In this document: in pieces, positions 10,560 through 21,869 of the stretch
Position numbering within the stretch: the first letter of the stretch is position 1
Layout of the letters: each line of letters starts with the position of its first letter
Assembly (NCBI GenBank): GCA_965153455.1
Contig: OZ234494.1
Location: 21,018,001 to 21,082,000, forward strand
Source of the DNA: Sphagnum compactum
Lineage: Eukaryota > Bryophyta > Sphagnopsida > Sphagnales
Length of the DNA: 64,000 nt
Direction: 5' to 3'
Position numbers and translations under genes: made by a program
The notes under the pieces: model-generated
What the model was told of the DNA's origin: nothing
The model's input: the letters and a program-made list of their open reading frames with translations, nothing else
Database searches by the model: none

Positions 10560-10870
10560 GTTGAAAGATTTCTTTCACTCTGGGGATGACTATCCTCTTG
10601 ACCTTGTTTCATTCCAGCATTTCCTTAGATTTCAAAGATTTCTATATATTTGAACAACCTCATAAATAAAATGTAATCTAACATGTTAGAAAAAGAGAGT
10701 AGAGCTTTTAATCTAAAGAAAACGATTGACATTGACCAGGAAGGAATATGTAGACAAACTAAAAAGAAATTGAAAAGAGAAGGAAAAAAGGGGAAGAAAA
10801 AAACCAGTGCTTCGCACAAGAGAAGGGTAGCTAGGTCTCAGCTAGTCTTCATGTGTTTTCTGGTGCCCCG
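10560..10870 (+). repeat. About 300-bp segment repeated at 37640-37950
   Basis: Shared words in the same order include CACTCTG.GGATGA, CCTCATAAATAAAA, AACATGTTAGAAAA, GAGTAGAGCTTTT, ACAAACTAAAAAGAAAT, AAAACCAGTGCTT and CACAAGAGAAGG. The relative order with the blocks on either side fits a tandem duplication. An 80-codon lysine-rich frame here (10683-10925) is not preserved in the partner, so I do not call it. Confidence 0.75.
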
Positions 10871-11299
10871 CATGTGGGCTACTAGCCTCGTGCCTAGGCA
10901 GCTCAAAACTTGGAATGGCCTCTAGGGCTACCCTTCTCCTATAACTAAGTGTTAGCGTGTTGTGCTAGCGTGTTGTTATGTAGGTAGTAAAAACAAAAAC
11001 TGGAACTCAATGGAAAATTATTTGCTATCCACCCACCATCCATATGGTGGTGACTATTGGTTCAGCATCATGCAGCTAACGGTGGTGCATTTCCTCTCTG
11101 GGCAGACTATTTGTCATATGTGGGTTCATTTGGCCTTTTGTTCGGTCCTAGGTCCCACCATCCATCCCTCATGGTGGGCTGGTGGCTCTTGGTGCACGCT
11201 GCCTCAGCCTCAGAATGAATTGAGTGGTCGTGTGCATTCCCTCGATTGGCAGAATCTTTTTAATCTGCAGGCAGGCTCCTTTGCCTTTTTGTTTTATCC
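10871..11299. other. Spacer unique to the left copy, no confident gene
   Basis: The frame 10962-11384 is open for 140 codons, but it overlaps the boundary of the repeated block at 11300 and is not kept in the partner block at 40950. I see no domain in it. Confidence 0.4.
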
Positions 11300-11960
11300 C
11301 AGGCCCACTGAAATGTGCTCAAATAATGCAAGTTTGCAACATATACAGATTCAACCTGATTATGATACGGTTCATCTCCAATAGCAAGAAGCCTGTCATC
11401 TCAATGAATACAGTATTCCCATGGCTCACTCCACATTCACAGCTAATTGTATCTTCAATTGTAAATTAATAATCACATGATAACATTGCTTCTTCTGAAG
11501 GCCCCATGTGAAAGATTTTGTCTATAGTAATCCTGTTTTCAGAAGTTTCAAAAGCCAGAATTCAAGGTCGAGTGAGAAAGAAGCAGGTTGGTCGGTTTTT
11601 GACATGGAGATATTTTGACATCTAGTTGAGCTCACTTGATGTCCTGTAAATTCTCCTTTTTCTTATTCCTTTGTACATTTTCTAAATCTAAGATGTGTTT
11701 ATAAATAAAGTTTTGCAGTGCAGCTGTCTAATTAACTTAATACTTACTCTAGTTTTGCCTGTGATAAATCAATTGATTATTGTAGGCATATCTCATTTAT
11801 TTTGTTCTTTTAAAATTTGTGTCTGACTTTATGTTTCCCAATTTCTCACTGCTGTATATGTATTCATGTATTCACAAAAACAGGGCGTTCTCAATCCCAG
11901 AGGAAGTGGGGGACCAAGGGAAGCTAGCAACATTTCTAGCAACAGTTGCTAGAAATGAGG
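11300..11960 (+). repeat. Segment repeated at 40950-41430
   Basis: GCAAGTTTGCAA, CAGATTCAAC.TGATTATGAT, CAATAGCAA.AAG, TAATAATCACATGATAACAT, TTCAGAA.TTTC and TCAATTGATTATTGTAGGCA occur in the same order at 40950-41430. Both copies end in palindromic CTAGCAAC-type words. This lies directly left of the second gypsy element and its flank. Confidence 0.8.
11932..11956. repeat. Palindrome with 12-base arms
   Basis: The arms ATTTCTAGCAAC and GTTGCTAGAAAT are exact reverse complements around a single central base. Related but imperfect versions occur in the cluster at 21490-21770 and at about 41390, so this is a recurring motif. Confidence 0.85.
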
Positions 11961-12200
11961 GCAAGACACTATCTACCCCCATCTAGGTTGTCCAGTGGCT
12001 CTCTAGGCTTGTCTTTTTCTGCACTTCTTTTTGGGTTGTATGGTTCCGCATAAAACCACATAGCATGGTTATACGTGCATTTTTATTCATAAAAGAACTT
12101 AGCAATGTTCTTTAAATTTAAGTTTCATATTTTATTTTATTTTTTCTTCTGCTGTGAATCAGCAGATTCAGAAATCCATAACTCCCAAGTTCCAGTGTTT

Positions 12201-12482
12201 TTTTACTGGCGAATTTTCCCAAAAATTCGACCTGGAAAATGCGATTTTGACCAATACAAAGGATTTTTCATGGGAAAAAATGGTCCAGGTTCACCAAATT
12301 TCGAATTTATTTATTTTTTCATATTGCCAGATTTCCACAATAAGTTCCAGTAGATAGCCAAGAATATAGAAGGATTCTGGTTTTTTTCTACTTTCATATC
12401 TGGCATGTAGCCAGAATTGGCTAAATTAGTTTCTGGATGGTCACCACCATGGCTACATCACAATATCCTTAAAATAAACCAT
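12201..12482 (+). repeat. Long copy of the dispersed palindromic-core repeat
   Basis: It opens with GGCGAATTTT and AAAATTCGACCTGGAAAAT, and continues with GGATTTTTCATGG, AAGTTCCAGTAGATAGCCAA, GAATATAGAAGGATTCTG and ACTTTCATATCTGG, then ATTGGCTAAATTAGTTTCTGG. About 9720-9985 is a second copy of the same length. The second gypsy element begins immediately after it. Confidence 0.75.
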
Positions 12483-12483
12483 G

Positions 12484-13645
12484 TGTGACCGGACAGGAAG
12501 TCAATCAGATATTTTTCTCATGTGAACACATCAAGTTTTTAGGGTTTTGGTTTTGTTTTGAGTGACCGTGTGCATGCTAATGGTAGAAATTATTCCGTCA
12601 CTAGTGGCTGCAATGACTGTTTCAAGGAGACTTGTGACCATAGGTAGGAAGCTTTGTTTGTTTGTGTATTATGTGGAACAAATTGACAACAAGTAATGGA
12701 TGGCTAAGGAAGCTGCGACATTGAATGGAGGTATAGAAAGTAGGATGGTGGAAAGTAAGATAAGAAGGAGACTTTGAGAAGATTGCAAGGTAGGTCTTTC
12801 TTCTTTCTTGTTCTGTTTTCAAAGGATGATAGGTGGAGTTTGTTGAGATTTGTAGTTGTTGCATTTGATTTTTGTTGTGCCAGTGACTACATTGTGGCAT
12901 GCAATATGTGTTTGTTAGTAATAGATTCTATAAAGGGTTGATGCTGAAGGTTGATGACGAACAAAAGGAAGTCCGAACTGTAGAGATAGGGGCATGTAAA
13001 GGGATAAGTATGCATGTTGAATGGGGACCTTGTTTGAACCTCTTTTTAATCCATATAAGGTACCTAATGAGTGCCAGAAGCTTAAGTGGGGTGTCCTTGG
13101 GTTGGGCAGAACGAGAGTAAAGAGGAACATAAATGAAAAGTTAATAAAAATCTATCCATAGCCAATGTCTGCACAAAAATTTGTCTTTCCTAAGTGGTTA
13201 TAAGTCAACCTGGTATGTGTCACTCATATTTTGGTCCATACATAAAGATCAAGGTGTTTTTGAGATTGGGTCAAGTGTTTTTTTGCATTGTTGCATTTGG
13301 AGGAAAAAGGTTAGCAGTTCATTTGGACTAATTGAACACTAAGGGTTCTAACCTCAAGCCATACCTCATTAGATTTTGGATTCATAATGTGTGGATTTGT
13401 ACTTGGCAGCAAACTATTTGCTACCATTATAACAAGTTAATAAGAGATTACCAAGTATGTGCCAATTGGCGATTCACACCAGAATGTTAAAATTTTGTTC
13501 TGACAAAGCAGTAGCACCAAAAGAAATTCTAGTAGTACTGGGTTTGCAGTCTCAAAGATGTAAGTTGTAAGAATTGATTCCCAAGATTTGTATCTCTACT
13601 ATGAGTATCTTGTGCCTAGGAGGTTTTCTTTATACACTTTTCTTT
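12484..13645 (+). repeat. 5' LTR of the second gypsy element
   Basis: It begins TGTGACCGGA, followed by AGTCAATC, and ends directly before the tRNA primer site. It pairs with 20259-21440, sharing long exact stretches, for example around 12640-12710 versus 20432-20502, with several differences per hundred bases elsewhere. That implies insertion some time ago but well after the first element. Open frames inside (12622-12900, 12899-13120) are not conserved intact in the other LTR. Confidence 0.9.
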
Positions 13646-13657
13646 TGGTATTAGAGC
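13646..13657 (+). other. Primer binding site for initiator-Met tRNA
   Basis: TGGTATTAGAGC differs by one base from the standard TGGTATCAGAGC found in the first element. It sits at the inner end of the left LTR, confirming plus orientation. Confidence 0.85.
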
Positions 13658-13829
13658 TGGTCAAGTTTGTGACATTCTTTAAATTCATATGTAGCTGTAT
13701 TATGACGACAATTAGGATAATATGTCATCATCTAGTGCAGATCAGATTAGGCGATGTTACTCGGGAAATTCATGAGTAATAGTTAGTTGACAAGTTCAAT
13801 TATCCAAGGAGGCAGGATGGACTTCAAAT

Positions 13830-14280
13830 AGGAGCCCTAATTTTAAGTTAGTTGGGATTTGGTGTAGTGATATTTGTGGGTATAAATCCTGATGAAGCTC
13901 ATATTGGGGATGTTGTAGTAGAAATAACTCATAATGGTTTTTACACGCGCGTTCAAGTTTGGGTAGAGATAAGAAATGGAGCAAAGGGATGGGAATCAAC
14001 TATAGAGCTATAGATGCAATATCATTACACCTCATACCTTGCGTAGAATTTCACCTTCAATTCCTGAAAAGCAGAATAGTACACCTAGAATAAAAGACAT
14101 TTGGATTCCCAAGCTTTTTGCTTCACCTAACCATTTTGTTAGATTCTACATACCTAGTGTAAAAGACTTGTTTCAGATTGGAGATCATGTTTTTAAGGTG
14201 GAACACATTGGATCAAGATCTTGCATCATAAGTTGGAGAATATGGCGGGATTCAAAGCAAAGGTGATAGTACCAACTGGA
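13830..14280 (+). pseudogene. Pre-gag leader frame, counterpart of 5289-5797
   Basis: Translation gives LVGFGVVIFVGIN, GDVVVEITHNGFYTRVQVWV and ..GAKGWESTIEL, then YHYTSYLA. A frame change leads to VEFHLQFL, TFGFPSFLL and FRLEIMFLRWNTL. These match the two leader frames of the first element in the same order. It is interrupted by stops. It lies between the primer site and gag, where most gypsy elements have only untranslated leader. I do not recognise the domain. Confidence 0.55.
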
Positions 14281-14931
14281 GTCCACAGATGAAATTTTTT
14301 TTTCCATCCTACCATTTGATATCATGCCTTTAAAACTAGTAGAAGAAGGAGATCAATCTGAATTTTTGGACTAATACTCAAATGGTAAATAACAATTTTT
14401 GAGGATGAGGGTTATCACATGAAGTTCAGTCTGGCATCTTGGAATTTGATGATGAAGGATTTTCATGGGAACCCCAAGCAGGCTCAATGATTTTTAAAAA
14501 TTTAGGGTTTTCATCTCTGAGAATGATTGGTTTTAACACCTCTAAAACAGAAGTAGGGAGGCTACCATCAGCGTTACCCATGCTGGTTTCTTTTCCAGAA
14601 CAACAATGTGATTAAAGGCCAAGGCAGGGTCTGATAGATGGGAATGGGTCCTCATACAATCCAGCACAGATTTTAAGGGATGTTGTGTAATAGTTTTACT
14701 GTCTTGAGTTTGACAGGCTAAGTTGGAAATGTTCAGGAGACATAGACACTAGTTATAACATCAAGGTAGGTTGTAACAAAATGTGGGCAGACATTTGTTA
14801 AGTAAAAGTGGAGCATTGGATGTGTAGTAGATGATGTTGCAATTTTAGATGAAAGTTCAACATTGCAAAATGACTAGCCCGTAGGGTATGGATGAATTAT
14901 TCTGGGGGCGAGATCATGAAAATGTCAACGA

Positions 14932-15680
14932 CTAGGCAGAAAGGCTCATAATGGCTACAGAGGTGTGAGATTTGAATGCAGACAAACTCTTCAAAATTGC
15001 AAAGTTGAATTTGAGAGGTAGGGTTAAGGAATGGTTTAGGAAGTTGCACCCAACAACAGTTGATTGGATTAAAATATGGACTCTAATAGTACAAAAATAT
15101 GGGGATGTTGATGCTAATGACATTAGAATGAAGCTTGATGCCATCAAACAAAAGCCCAAGGAAAGGGTTCAAAAATACTTTGAACATCTTGATAAATTAT
15201 TTTAAAAGGGCAGGATATAGGATGTTGAGTAGAGAAGAAGATTTTTGGCCAGATTAAGGCCAGAAATTTGGAAGTTGTGCATGGTAAAAACTTTTACGGA
15301 TATCGAAAAATTAGTAGGAACTGCAACAGAATTATAAAGAGTGTTTGGAGAGCTTGGAGAAACACCATATGAACCTCTAAAGGAGGCACAAAAAGAAGGA
15401 GTTTCAGATAACATGATGGAGAAACTAGTCACTGCTTTGAACAACACATTCATCAATTTCTTCAGGGGGAATGTGCCTAATCCGAATGCACCATCTTCTT
15501 CCACTATGTTTGGAGGATGCCAAATTTGCAAGGGAGGAAACCATTTAGCCACCACCTATCTGAGATTAAATGAGCCACGGCCATAATGTGCCAAGTGTGG
15601 CATGTCTCATAGGACAGAAAATTATGAGATAAAATGCTCATTTTGTTCAGGGTTGGGTCATTCGATAGGTGTTGGAAAAA
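14932..15680 (+). pseudogene. Gag: capsid domain and zinc knuckles
   Basis: The capsid part (about 14972-15205) reads KLNLRGRVKEWFRKL, W.KIWTLIVQKYGDVD, DIRMKLDAIKQKPKERVQKY and FEHLDKLF, the standard Retrotrans_gag pattern that forms the virus-like particle. After a frameshift and stop, 15341-15680 holds an asparagine-rich linker and then cysteine clusters CQICKGGNH, CAKCGMSHR and CSFCSGLGHS, which are nucleic-acid-binding knuckles. A stop interrupts the second half (PRP then stop before CAKCG). Confidence 0.85.
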
Positions 15681-16065
15681 ACCTAAAGATGGGAAGTCCC
15701 AATATGGAGTAACAATTTTTTTGGAGGTATTGCTAAATGATGAGGAGGCAACCATGCAACAATTTAATAAGCTATGCGGAAATGTGAATCTCTTCTCTTA
15801 CATTCGAGTACCTAGGAAGAAAATGTCTATTGAAGTAGCACCAGGTGGAGCTGTACCGACTCCTAAAACTGCAGGAGAGGGGACATGAGTAAATAGGGAT
15901 ACCTTAGTTAGATCTCAAATTCTTTCCCATTTCGTTAAAGGGAAGATTTCCCTTTCACTTATGGAGATAATTCTTATGATATTAGGAGAACTAAAACGCC
16001 TTGAGAGTCTAGTAAGATTGGCTAGATGAAAGAAAGATTTAGAGGCAAAGGACAATCATGTATCT

Positions 16066-16500
16066 ATGGTTTTAGCATCTCCAACAATCAAGAAGATTTG
16101 TATAAACAAGACACATAAGAGCAAGAATCTCCATTTGCTTGTAGAAATAAACAACCATGTGGTGGAGGGACTAGTAGATATTGGAGCATCCATGTCTGTT
16201 ATGGTTGTTGTAGTAGTTAGAGAATTGGGCATAATGCATTTGGTCATTGGATCTAAGACATATAAAATTACATCTGGAGTCATTACATAAGTTATGGGAA
16301 GAATTGACAAAGTACTTGTCAAGGTTGGAGGCGTACAATGTACCATGACCTTTATGGTGGTAGATATTGACAGCTATGACATATTGCTTGGATTGGATTT
16401 TTTGATAAAAATTGGTGCAATTGTGGATGTGGAATGAAGCTTGATCCAAGTGAGGCATGGTCCAGGGGGCGATGTGGAGGTATTACCATTAATTATGGTA
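16066..16500 (+). pseudogene. Retroviral-type aspartic protease
   Basis: The catalytic motif is LVDIGASMSVM, with Asp at about 16177; the usual residue after Asp is Thr or Ser, here Ile. A stop at 16288-16290 cuts the frame. Beyond it the same frame continues with VMGRIDKVLV, TMTFMVVDIDSYDILLGLDFL and KIGAIVDVE, the second half of the fold with the ILLG.DFL flap-side landmark. The enzyme would cleave the Gag-Pol polyprotein. Here it is dead by truncation and possibly by the active-site change. Confidence 0.82.
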
Positions 16501-17235
16501 AATATGATGCAAAGGATGAACTCAGAAGTTATGATGCGTGATGTCACTACTACCTTGGAGAACACACATATCACTGGCGACTCTGACATGACTATTAGGA
16601 TTTTGTATCAATACAATTCCATCATACCCAAAGAAGTGGATGCACATGTTTCAAATTTAAACACTCATACGGACAATAGTGAACATTGTGATGAAAATTT
16701 CACTAGGTTGCGCAAATTGGTGATGAGAATGAGTTTTGGGATATTAAGTTTGAAGATTTGGTCATGTCAGAAGGACCATAGCAGATTCTACAACTAATAC
16801 TACAAGAACATGTAGATGGGTTTATGGAAGAATAAATAATAGACATAGACGACTATGTTGATTGGCTTAAATGGGTTTTTGATGCAGAAAAAAGAAAACA
16901 GACCATGTTTGAGTCTACAAACTGTGCATAAATTTTAGTATTGCTACAAGTTCATGAAGCAAAGGGTGGTGATTTCAACAACTCCAACAAAAAGTTAACA
17001 TCATCTAACAGTGATGGGATAAGCATAAGATGGAAGGAAATCTGTCAGAAGATTTAGGTTGATTTTAACTTGGATAAGGAAAAGAAACAATTGTGGAAGG
17101 TCCTAAAGTGTTACCAAGATGTTTTCGCTTGGAACAAAGGTGAACTTGGTTGTTGCACCATTGGAGAACATTCTATGGATACATAAGGGTTCCCACCTTG
17201 TAAGGTATCTGTTAGCTGATTATCCTACTAGGGGG

Positions 17236-18480
17236 AGGCAGAAGTCAAAATACAAATTGATGTTCTGGTAGACTTGGGCAAGATGAAGCCCAACAACTCT
17301 AAGTATGCATGTTACGTCACTCTGCCAATCAAAAACGATGGGAATAGACATTTCTATGGAGTTATTGACCATTCAACATGCAGACTTGTCGGGACTCATT
17401 TCCAATGCCACTTGTTGATGATGTGATTACCTAGTTGGGAAAATCCTTTTGGTTTACCGCATTGGATTTCCAATATAGTTTCTAGCAAATTTAGATGGCA
17501 CTTGAAGATATGAAAAAGACAGCATTAATCACTAAGACTGGATTATATGACTGGACGGTCATGCTGTTTGGTCTTAAAAATGCAACCAACATTTTTACCA
17601 GGACAATGTCAGAAGTTTTTAAGGAGTTTGGGGACAAATTCTTGAAGGTATTTGTTGATGATCTCAATGTACACAATGAGAGTTGGGAGGAACATCTTCA
17701 ACATTTGGATGCTATGTTTCTCAAACTCAAGGAAGTGAACTTGAAATTAAACCCAAGTAAATGTTGTTTTGCTGCAAAAAGTATCACATTTCTAGGCCAT
17801 GTGGTTAGTAATGAAGGCACCAAACTAGATCATGGTAAAATTGATGCGGTTTTGCATTTCCCGAAACCAAGGATGGTCACCAACATCAAATCTATTATGG
17901 GCTTAATTGGGTATTACCGGAATTATGTTCGGGGTTGTTCACAATTGGTTGCTCCATTGTTTGAGTTGACAAGAAGGGACGTTGACTTTGTATGGAATTT
18001 GGGCTGTCAACAAACATTTGAAGCTCTAAAAAAACAACTTGTTGATGCGCCTGTGCTTATACGGCCTGATTTCAAGAAACAATTTTGTCTTGATGTTGAT
18101 TGGTCACCAAAAGGTGTTGGATCCATCTTGTCACAAAGAGAGGGCAAGCTTGAGAAGGTGGTGGCTTATACCAATAAGAGTTTAATAATAGCACAAAGGA
18201 AGTTCCACCCATGGAAAGGGAATGTTATGCATTGATATGGGGCATTATGCATTTTAGATAGTACTTGCATAAAAACCATTTCATTCTAAGAATAGATCAC
18301 AAGCCACTTGAATGGTTAGCCACAATGTCAAATGCGCACGGCAAGAGAAGTAGGTGGATTGATATGCTGCAGGATTTCAGTTTCAAGATACTGCACTGAC
18401 CAGGACTCAAACATACAAATGTTGATGCCTTGAATAGAAATCTAGTGGGTCTAGCCACGAATGACAACAACTTTAGTGAG
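17236..18480 (+). pseudogene. Reverse transcriptase and RNase H
   Basis: The N-terminal fingers are decayed (KPNNSKYACYVTLP, then frameshifted remains). A long open part, 17495-18235, carries KKTALITKTGLYDW, FGLKNATNIFTRTMSEVF, the catalytic FVDDLNVHN (variant of YVDD), NPSKCCFAAKSITFLGHVVS, LIGYYRNYV, and then RNase H with FCLDVDWSPKGVGSILSQ and AYTNKSL. The RNase H tail follows with WLATMSNAHGK, RWIDMLQDFSF and NVDALNRN. Stops at 17432, 17483, 17492 and 18397 break the frame. The domain would copy element RNA into DNA. Confidence 0.9.
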
Positions 18481-19059
18481 GAGATCCATGATATTGGGAA
18501 TGTACAAGCTGACACGCCTAAAGCAGAAGATAATATCTTCTTTATTTAGACTAGTAAGGGGTCAAAGTGGTTTGGTTTCAAGAGACAGGCAAAAAAAAAC
18601 TTACACAACATCATAAATATTGTTTTGGCATCAACCACTAGCGTTGTTCAGGTGATCATCAACTTTATATGCTAGATGTTGTATTGGAGGTAAATCAAGA
18701 TAAGGAGTTTGACTCGCGTATGGAAAAGATTGAAGTAGTAGACATTGAAGAAAAAGAGATTCTAAGGATTAATGATGGTAAAGAAACATTAAAAAGGAAG
18801 TTACCTCAGTACTATGATAAACAACAACAATTAGAGCTGGTGTTGGTTGTTTAAGAATTATTTGAATTTGGTGACCACAATGTGGGTCACACAGATTCTG
18901 ATAAGGAGGAAAAATGTTGGATGGACACAAAGGACATTGACATTTGGAAGGACACAACTTGCATGGAATTGTTGCATGAAGGCATATTGCTGGACATAGT
19001 TGATCTTGAAGAGAACAAGAGAGCAAGGAAGAGAATAATAAATTATCATTGGCAGGACC

Positions 19060-20207
19060 AAAGGCTCTACTTCAAGGGGTTGTTTATGCTTAAACCAAAG
19101 GAAAGAATGGCACTAATAATCCAAATGTGTGAAGATTTGGGGCATTTTGGAAAACAAAGGACCTTGGCTGAAATCTGTCGGAGATACTTCTGGCATAGTT
19201 AGACAAAGGATGTCAAAACAGTTGTGAGAATGTGCCAGTAGTGCCAAATGGTGAGAAAAGTGGGAAGCATTCGTTCTAAGGATGAAGAGTTGAAGAATAT
19301 ACATGTTTGTGAACTATTTTATAGGGTTACTCTGGATATTGCGGGACCATTACCTAAAACCAAGTCAGGAAACAAATACATTCTGGTTGCCATCGATCAT
19401 TACTCAAAGTGGTGCAAGGCAAAGGCTATTGTTGACCATGGTGCTAAAACAACAACCAAATTTCTGGAAAATGATGTGATATGTAAATATGGAGTTCCCA
19501 AGTTTGTGCTAATTGATTATGGAGGGGAATGGGTATGAAAATTTGATTTTATGTGTAAGGACTATGGTATCCACCATCAACATACAGCACCCCAATGGCC
19601 TTAGTGCAATGGGATGGTTGAACGTTTGATCAAAACCATTAAGCATGGCATCATCATGCTCTTTCCAACATTAGAAAATATGGACTGTTGGGATGAGCAA
19701 CTAGCCAAAGTCATGTTTGGATATAGATGCAAAATTTAAGCTAGCACTAAGTTTTTTCCCTTCATGATAATGACTGAGCGCACACCACATCTTAGGGCTG
19801 ATAACTACCTACATTCCCTGACTGCTGTGATTAATGACACTATTGATGTTGAAACTATTGTAGAACAAGTTTTCCAAAAGATGAAGCTGATAGCAAACAT
19901 CCATGAAAATGTTCTGCTCAATGTGGAGCAAGCACAAAAGAAGCAAAGGAAGACCTATGCTACCAAAAAAGGGAAGCAAACCTTTGAAGGATTGATTGCT
20001 CGACAGATAATGGTTAAAATGAAGAAGCCAGGGAAGAAGAAAGCTTTAACTTTGAGTTGGGAAGGTCCATACCAATTTGTTGGACATGTAGATGGGAATG
20101 GAAATTTTGATTTTGAAGAAGGTAATAGGGTATGCCTCATTAAAGATGTTGATGGGCATCAGTGGGAAAGGTCATGCAAGGATCTACAGATCTATCGTGT
20201 TTTATAG
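19060..20207 (+). pseudogene. Integrase with zinc finger and C-terminal domain
   Basis: The frame opens with KPKERMALIIQMCEDLGHFG and RRYFWHS, then MCQ, a stop and CQMV: the H2C2 finger. The core gives LDIAGPLPKTKSGNKY, DHYSKWCKA, VLIDYGGEW (Asn usual where Tyr stands) and NGMVERLIKTIK, preserving Asp, Asp and Glu. The C-terminal frame 19764-20207 has MTERTPHLRADNY, RKTYATKKGKQTFEG, LTLSWEGPYQFVG and VCLIKDVDGHQWERSCKDLQIY. Stops lie at 19200, 19239, after GGEWV near 19537, 19602 and 19737. The C-terminal domain does not look like a chromodomain. Confidence 0.9.
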
Positions 20208-20240
20208 GATTGAAGAAGGTAAGGGACTCAACTTTTTAAC

Positions 20241-20258
20241 GAAGGGAAGGGTTACATC
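20241..20258 (+). other. Polypurine tract of the second gypsy element
   Basis: GAAGGGAAGGG lies a few bases before the right LTR start TGTGATCGGA. It marks where plus-strand DNA synthesis would begin. Confidence 0.7.
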
Positions 20259-21440
20259 TGTGATCGGATAAGAAGTCAATCGAATATTTTTCTCATGTGA
20301 ACACAACAGGTTTTTAGGGTTTTGGTTTTGTTTTGAGTGGCCATTAACTTTCTGCATGCTAACGATATAAATTATCCCATCATTGTTTATTAGTAGCTAC
20401 AATGACTGTTTCAAGGAGACTTGTGAGCATAGGTAGGAAGCTTTGTTTGTTTGTGTATTATGTGGAACAAATTGACAACAAGTAATGGATGGCTAAGGAA
20501 GCTACGACATTGAATGGAGGTATGGAAAGTAGGACGGTGGATGGCAGGATAAGAAGGAGAATTTGAGAAGATTGTAAGGTAGGTCTTTCTTCTTTCTTGT
20601 TTCGTTTTTAGAGGATGTTAGGTGGAGCTTGTTGAGATTTGTAGTTGTTGCATTTGATTTTTGTTGCGCTAGTGACTACACTGTGGCATGCAATATGTGT
20701 TTATTAGTAATAGATTCTATAAAGGGTTGATGCTGAAGGTTGATGACAAACAGAAGGAAGTTCGAACTGTAGAGATAGGGGCATGTAAAGGGATAAGTAT
20801 GCATGTTGAATGGGGACCTTGTTTGAACCTCTCTTTAATCCATATAGTCGAGCATGTACCTAAGTGAATGCCAGAAGCCTAAGTGGGGTGTCCTTGGGTT
20901 GGGCAAAATGAGAGTAAAGAGGAACAAAAGTGAGAAGTTAATAGATATCTATCCATAGTCAATGTTTGCACAAAAATCTGTCTTTCCTAAGTGGTTATAA
21001 GTCAACTTGGTATGTGTCACTCATATTTTGGTCCATACATAGAGATCAAGATGTTTCTGCAATTGGGTCAAGTGTTCTTTTGCATTGTTGCATTTGGAGG
21101 AAAATGGTTAGTAGCTCATATGGACTATTCAACACCGAGGGTTCTGACCTCAAGCCATACCTCATTAGATTTTGGACTCATAATGTGTGGATTTGTACTT
21201 GATAGCAAATTATTTGCTACCACTATAACAAGTTAGTAAGAGATTACCAACTATGTGCCAATTGGCGATTCACACCAGAATGTTGAATTTTGTTCTGACA
21301 AAGCAATAGCACCAAAAGAAATTCTAGTAGTACTTGGTTTGCAATCTCAAAGATGTAAGTTGTAGGAATTGATTTCCAGGATTTGTATCTCTACTGTGAG
21401 TCTCTTGTGCCTAAGAGATTTTCTTTATACACTCCTCTTT
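20259..21440 (+). repeat. 3' LTR of the second gypsy element
   Basis: It is the second copy of 12484-13645, beginning TGTGATCGGATAAG and ending ACACTCCTCTTT. It contains small indels against the left LTR, for example an extra ATTAACTTTC-type stretch near 20340. Open frames inside are LTR sequence and are not called. Confidence 0.9.
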
Positions 21441-21780
21441 TGGTTACACCTGCTCCCAACTATAGAAATCCCCCAAGTGTTCTCTTGTTTTTTCGTCCCC
21501 CACTTCTAGCAACAGTTGCCAGAAATGTGAGACTAATCTCACATCACATTTCCAGCAACAGTTTCACTTGGCCTCACAGGGTTTAATTGGTTCACATTTA
21601 TAGCGATGGTTCACTTGGTCCCACATTTCTAACAACCGTTGCCAGAAATCGGGCACCACGTGAACTATTGCTAGAAATGTGGGTGTTGCTAGAAATGGGG
21701 GACCCAGTCAACTATTGTGGGTGTTGCTAGAAATCGGGTATTGCTAGAAATGGGTGGGACCGTTCCCCTATTCCATTTCC
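21441..21780. repeat. Cluster of CTAGCAAC / GTTGCTAGAAAT palindromic words
   Basis: TTCTAGCAACAGTTGCCAGAA (split as two half-palindromes), TTTCCAGCAACAG, TTTCTAACAACCGTTGCCAG, and then four tandem GTTGCTAGAAAT-type or ATTGCTAGAAAT words occur between 21500 and 21760. The perfect version is at 11932-11956. A weak pair is near 41390, ahead of the plus-strand gene of the right-hand copy. The function is unknown; it may be the relic of a small inverted-repeat transposon. Confidence 0.6.
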
Positions 21781-21869
21781 AGGGACATTTTCATTTGGTT
21801 TCAAGTTGACCAAAATGAAACTTTTTCTAGACATCCGTGATCCGCGGTGGCACTTGTTCGCTCCTGGAG

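Larger units (their letters stand above)
12484..21440 (+). mobile_element. Ty3/gypsy LTR retrotransposon, plus strand, about 9 kb, inactive
   Basis: Two similar LTRs of about 1.17 kb bound an interior with the order tRNA primer site, leader frame, gag capsid, zinc knuckles, protease, reverse transcriptase/RNase H, H2C2 finger and integrase, purine tract. This is the full Ty3/gypsy plan. Every coding part is interrupted by stops or frameshifts. I could not find a matching short target duplication (CCATG on the left, TGGTT on the right), so the termini may be off or eroded. No chromodomain is recognisable after the integrase. It has no counterpart in the right-hand copy of the duplication. Confidence 0.93.

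Noticed and set aside
20020-20207. Chromodomain at the end of the integrase
   Set aside because: The C-terminal segment (LTLSWEGPYQFVG to KDLQIY) lacks the aromatic-cage pattern expected of chromoviral integrases.
12479-21445. Target-site duplication of the second gypsy element
   Set aside because: The five bases on each side (CCATG and TGGTT) do not match; I could not define a duplication with confidence.
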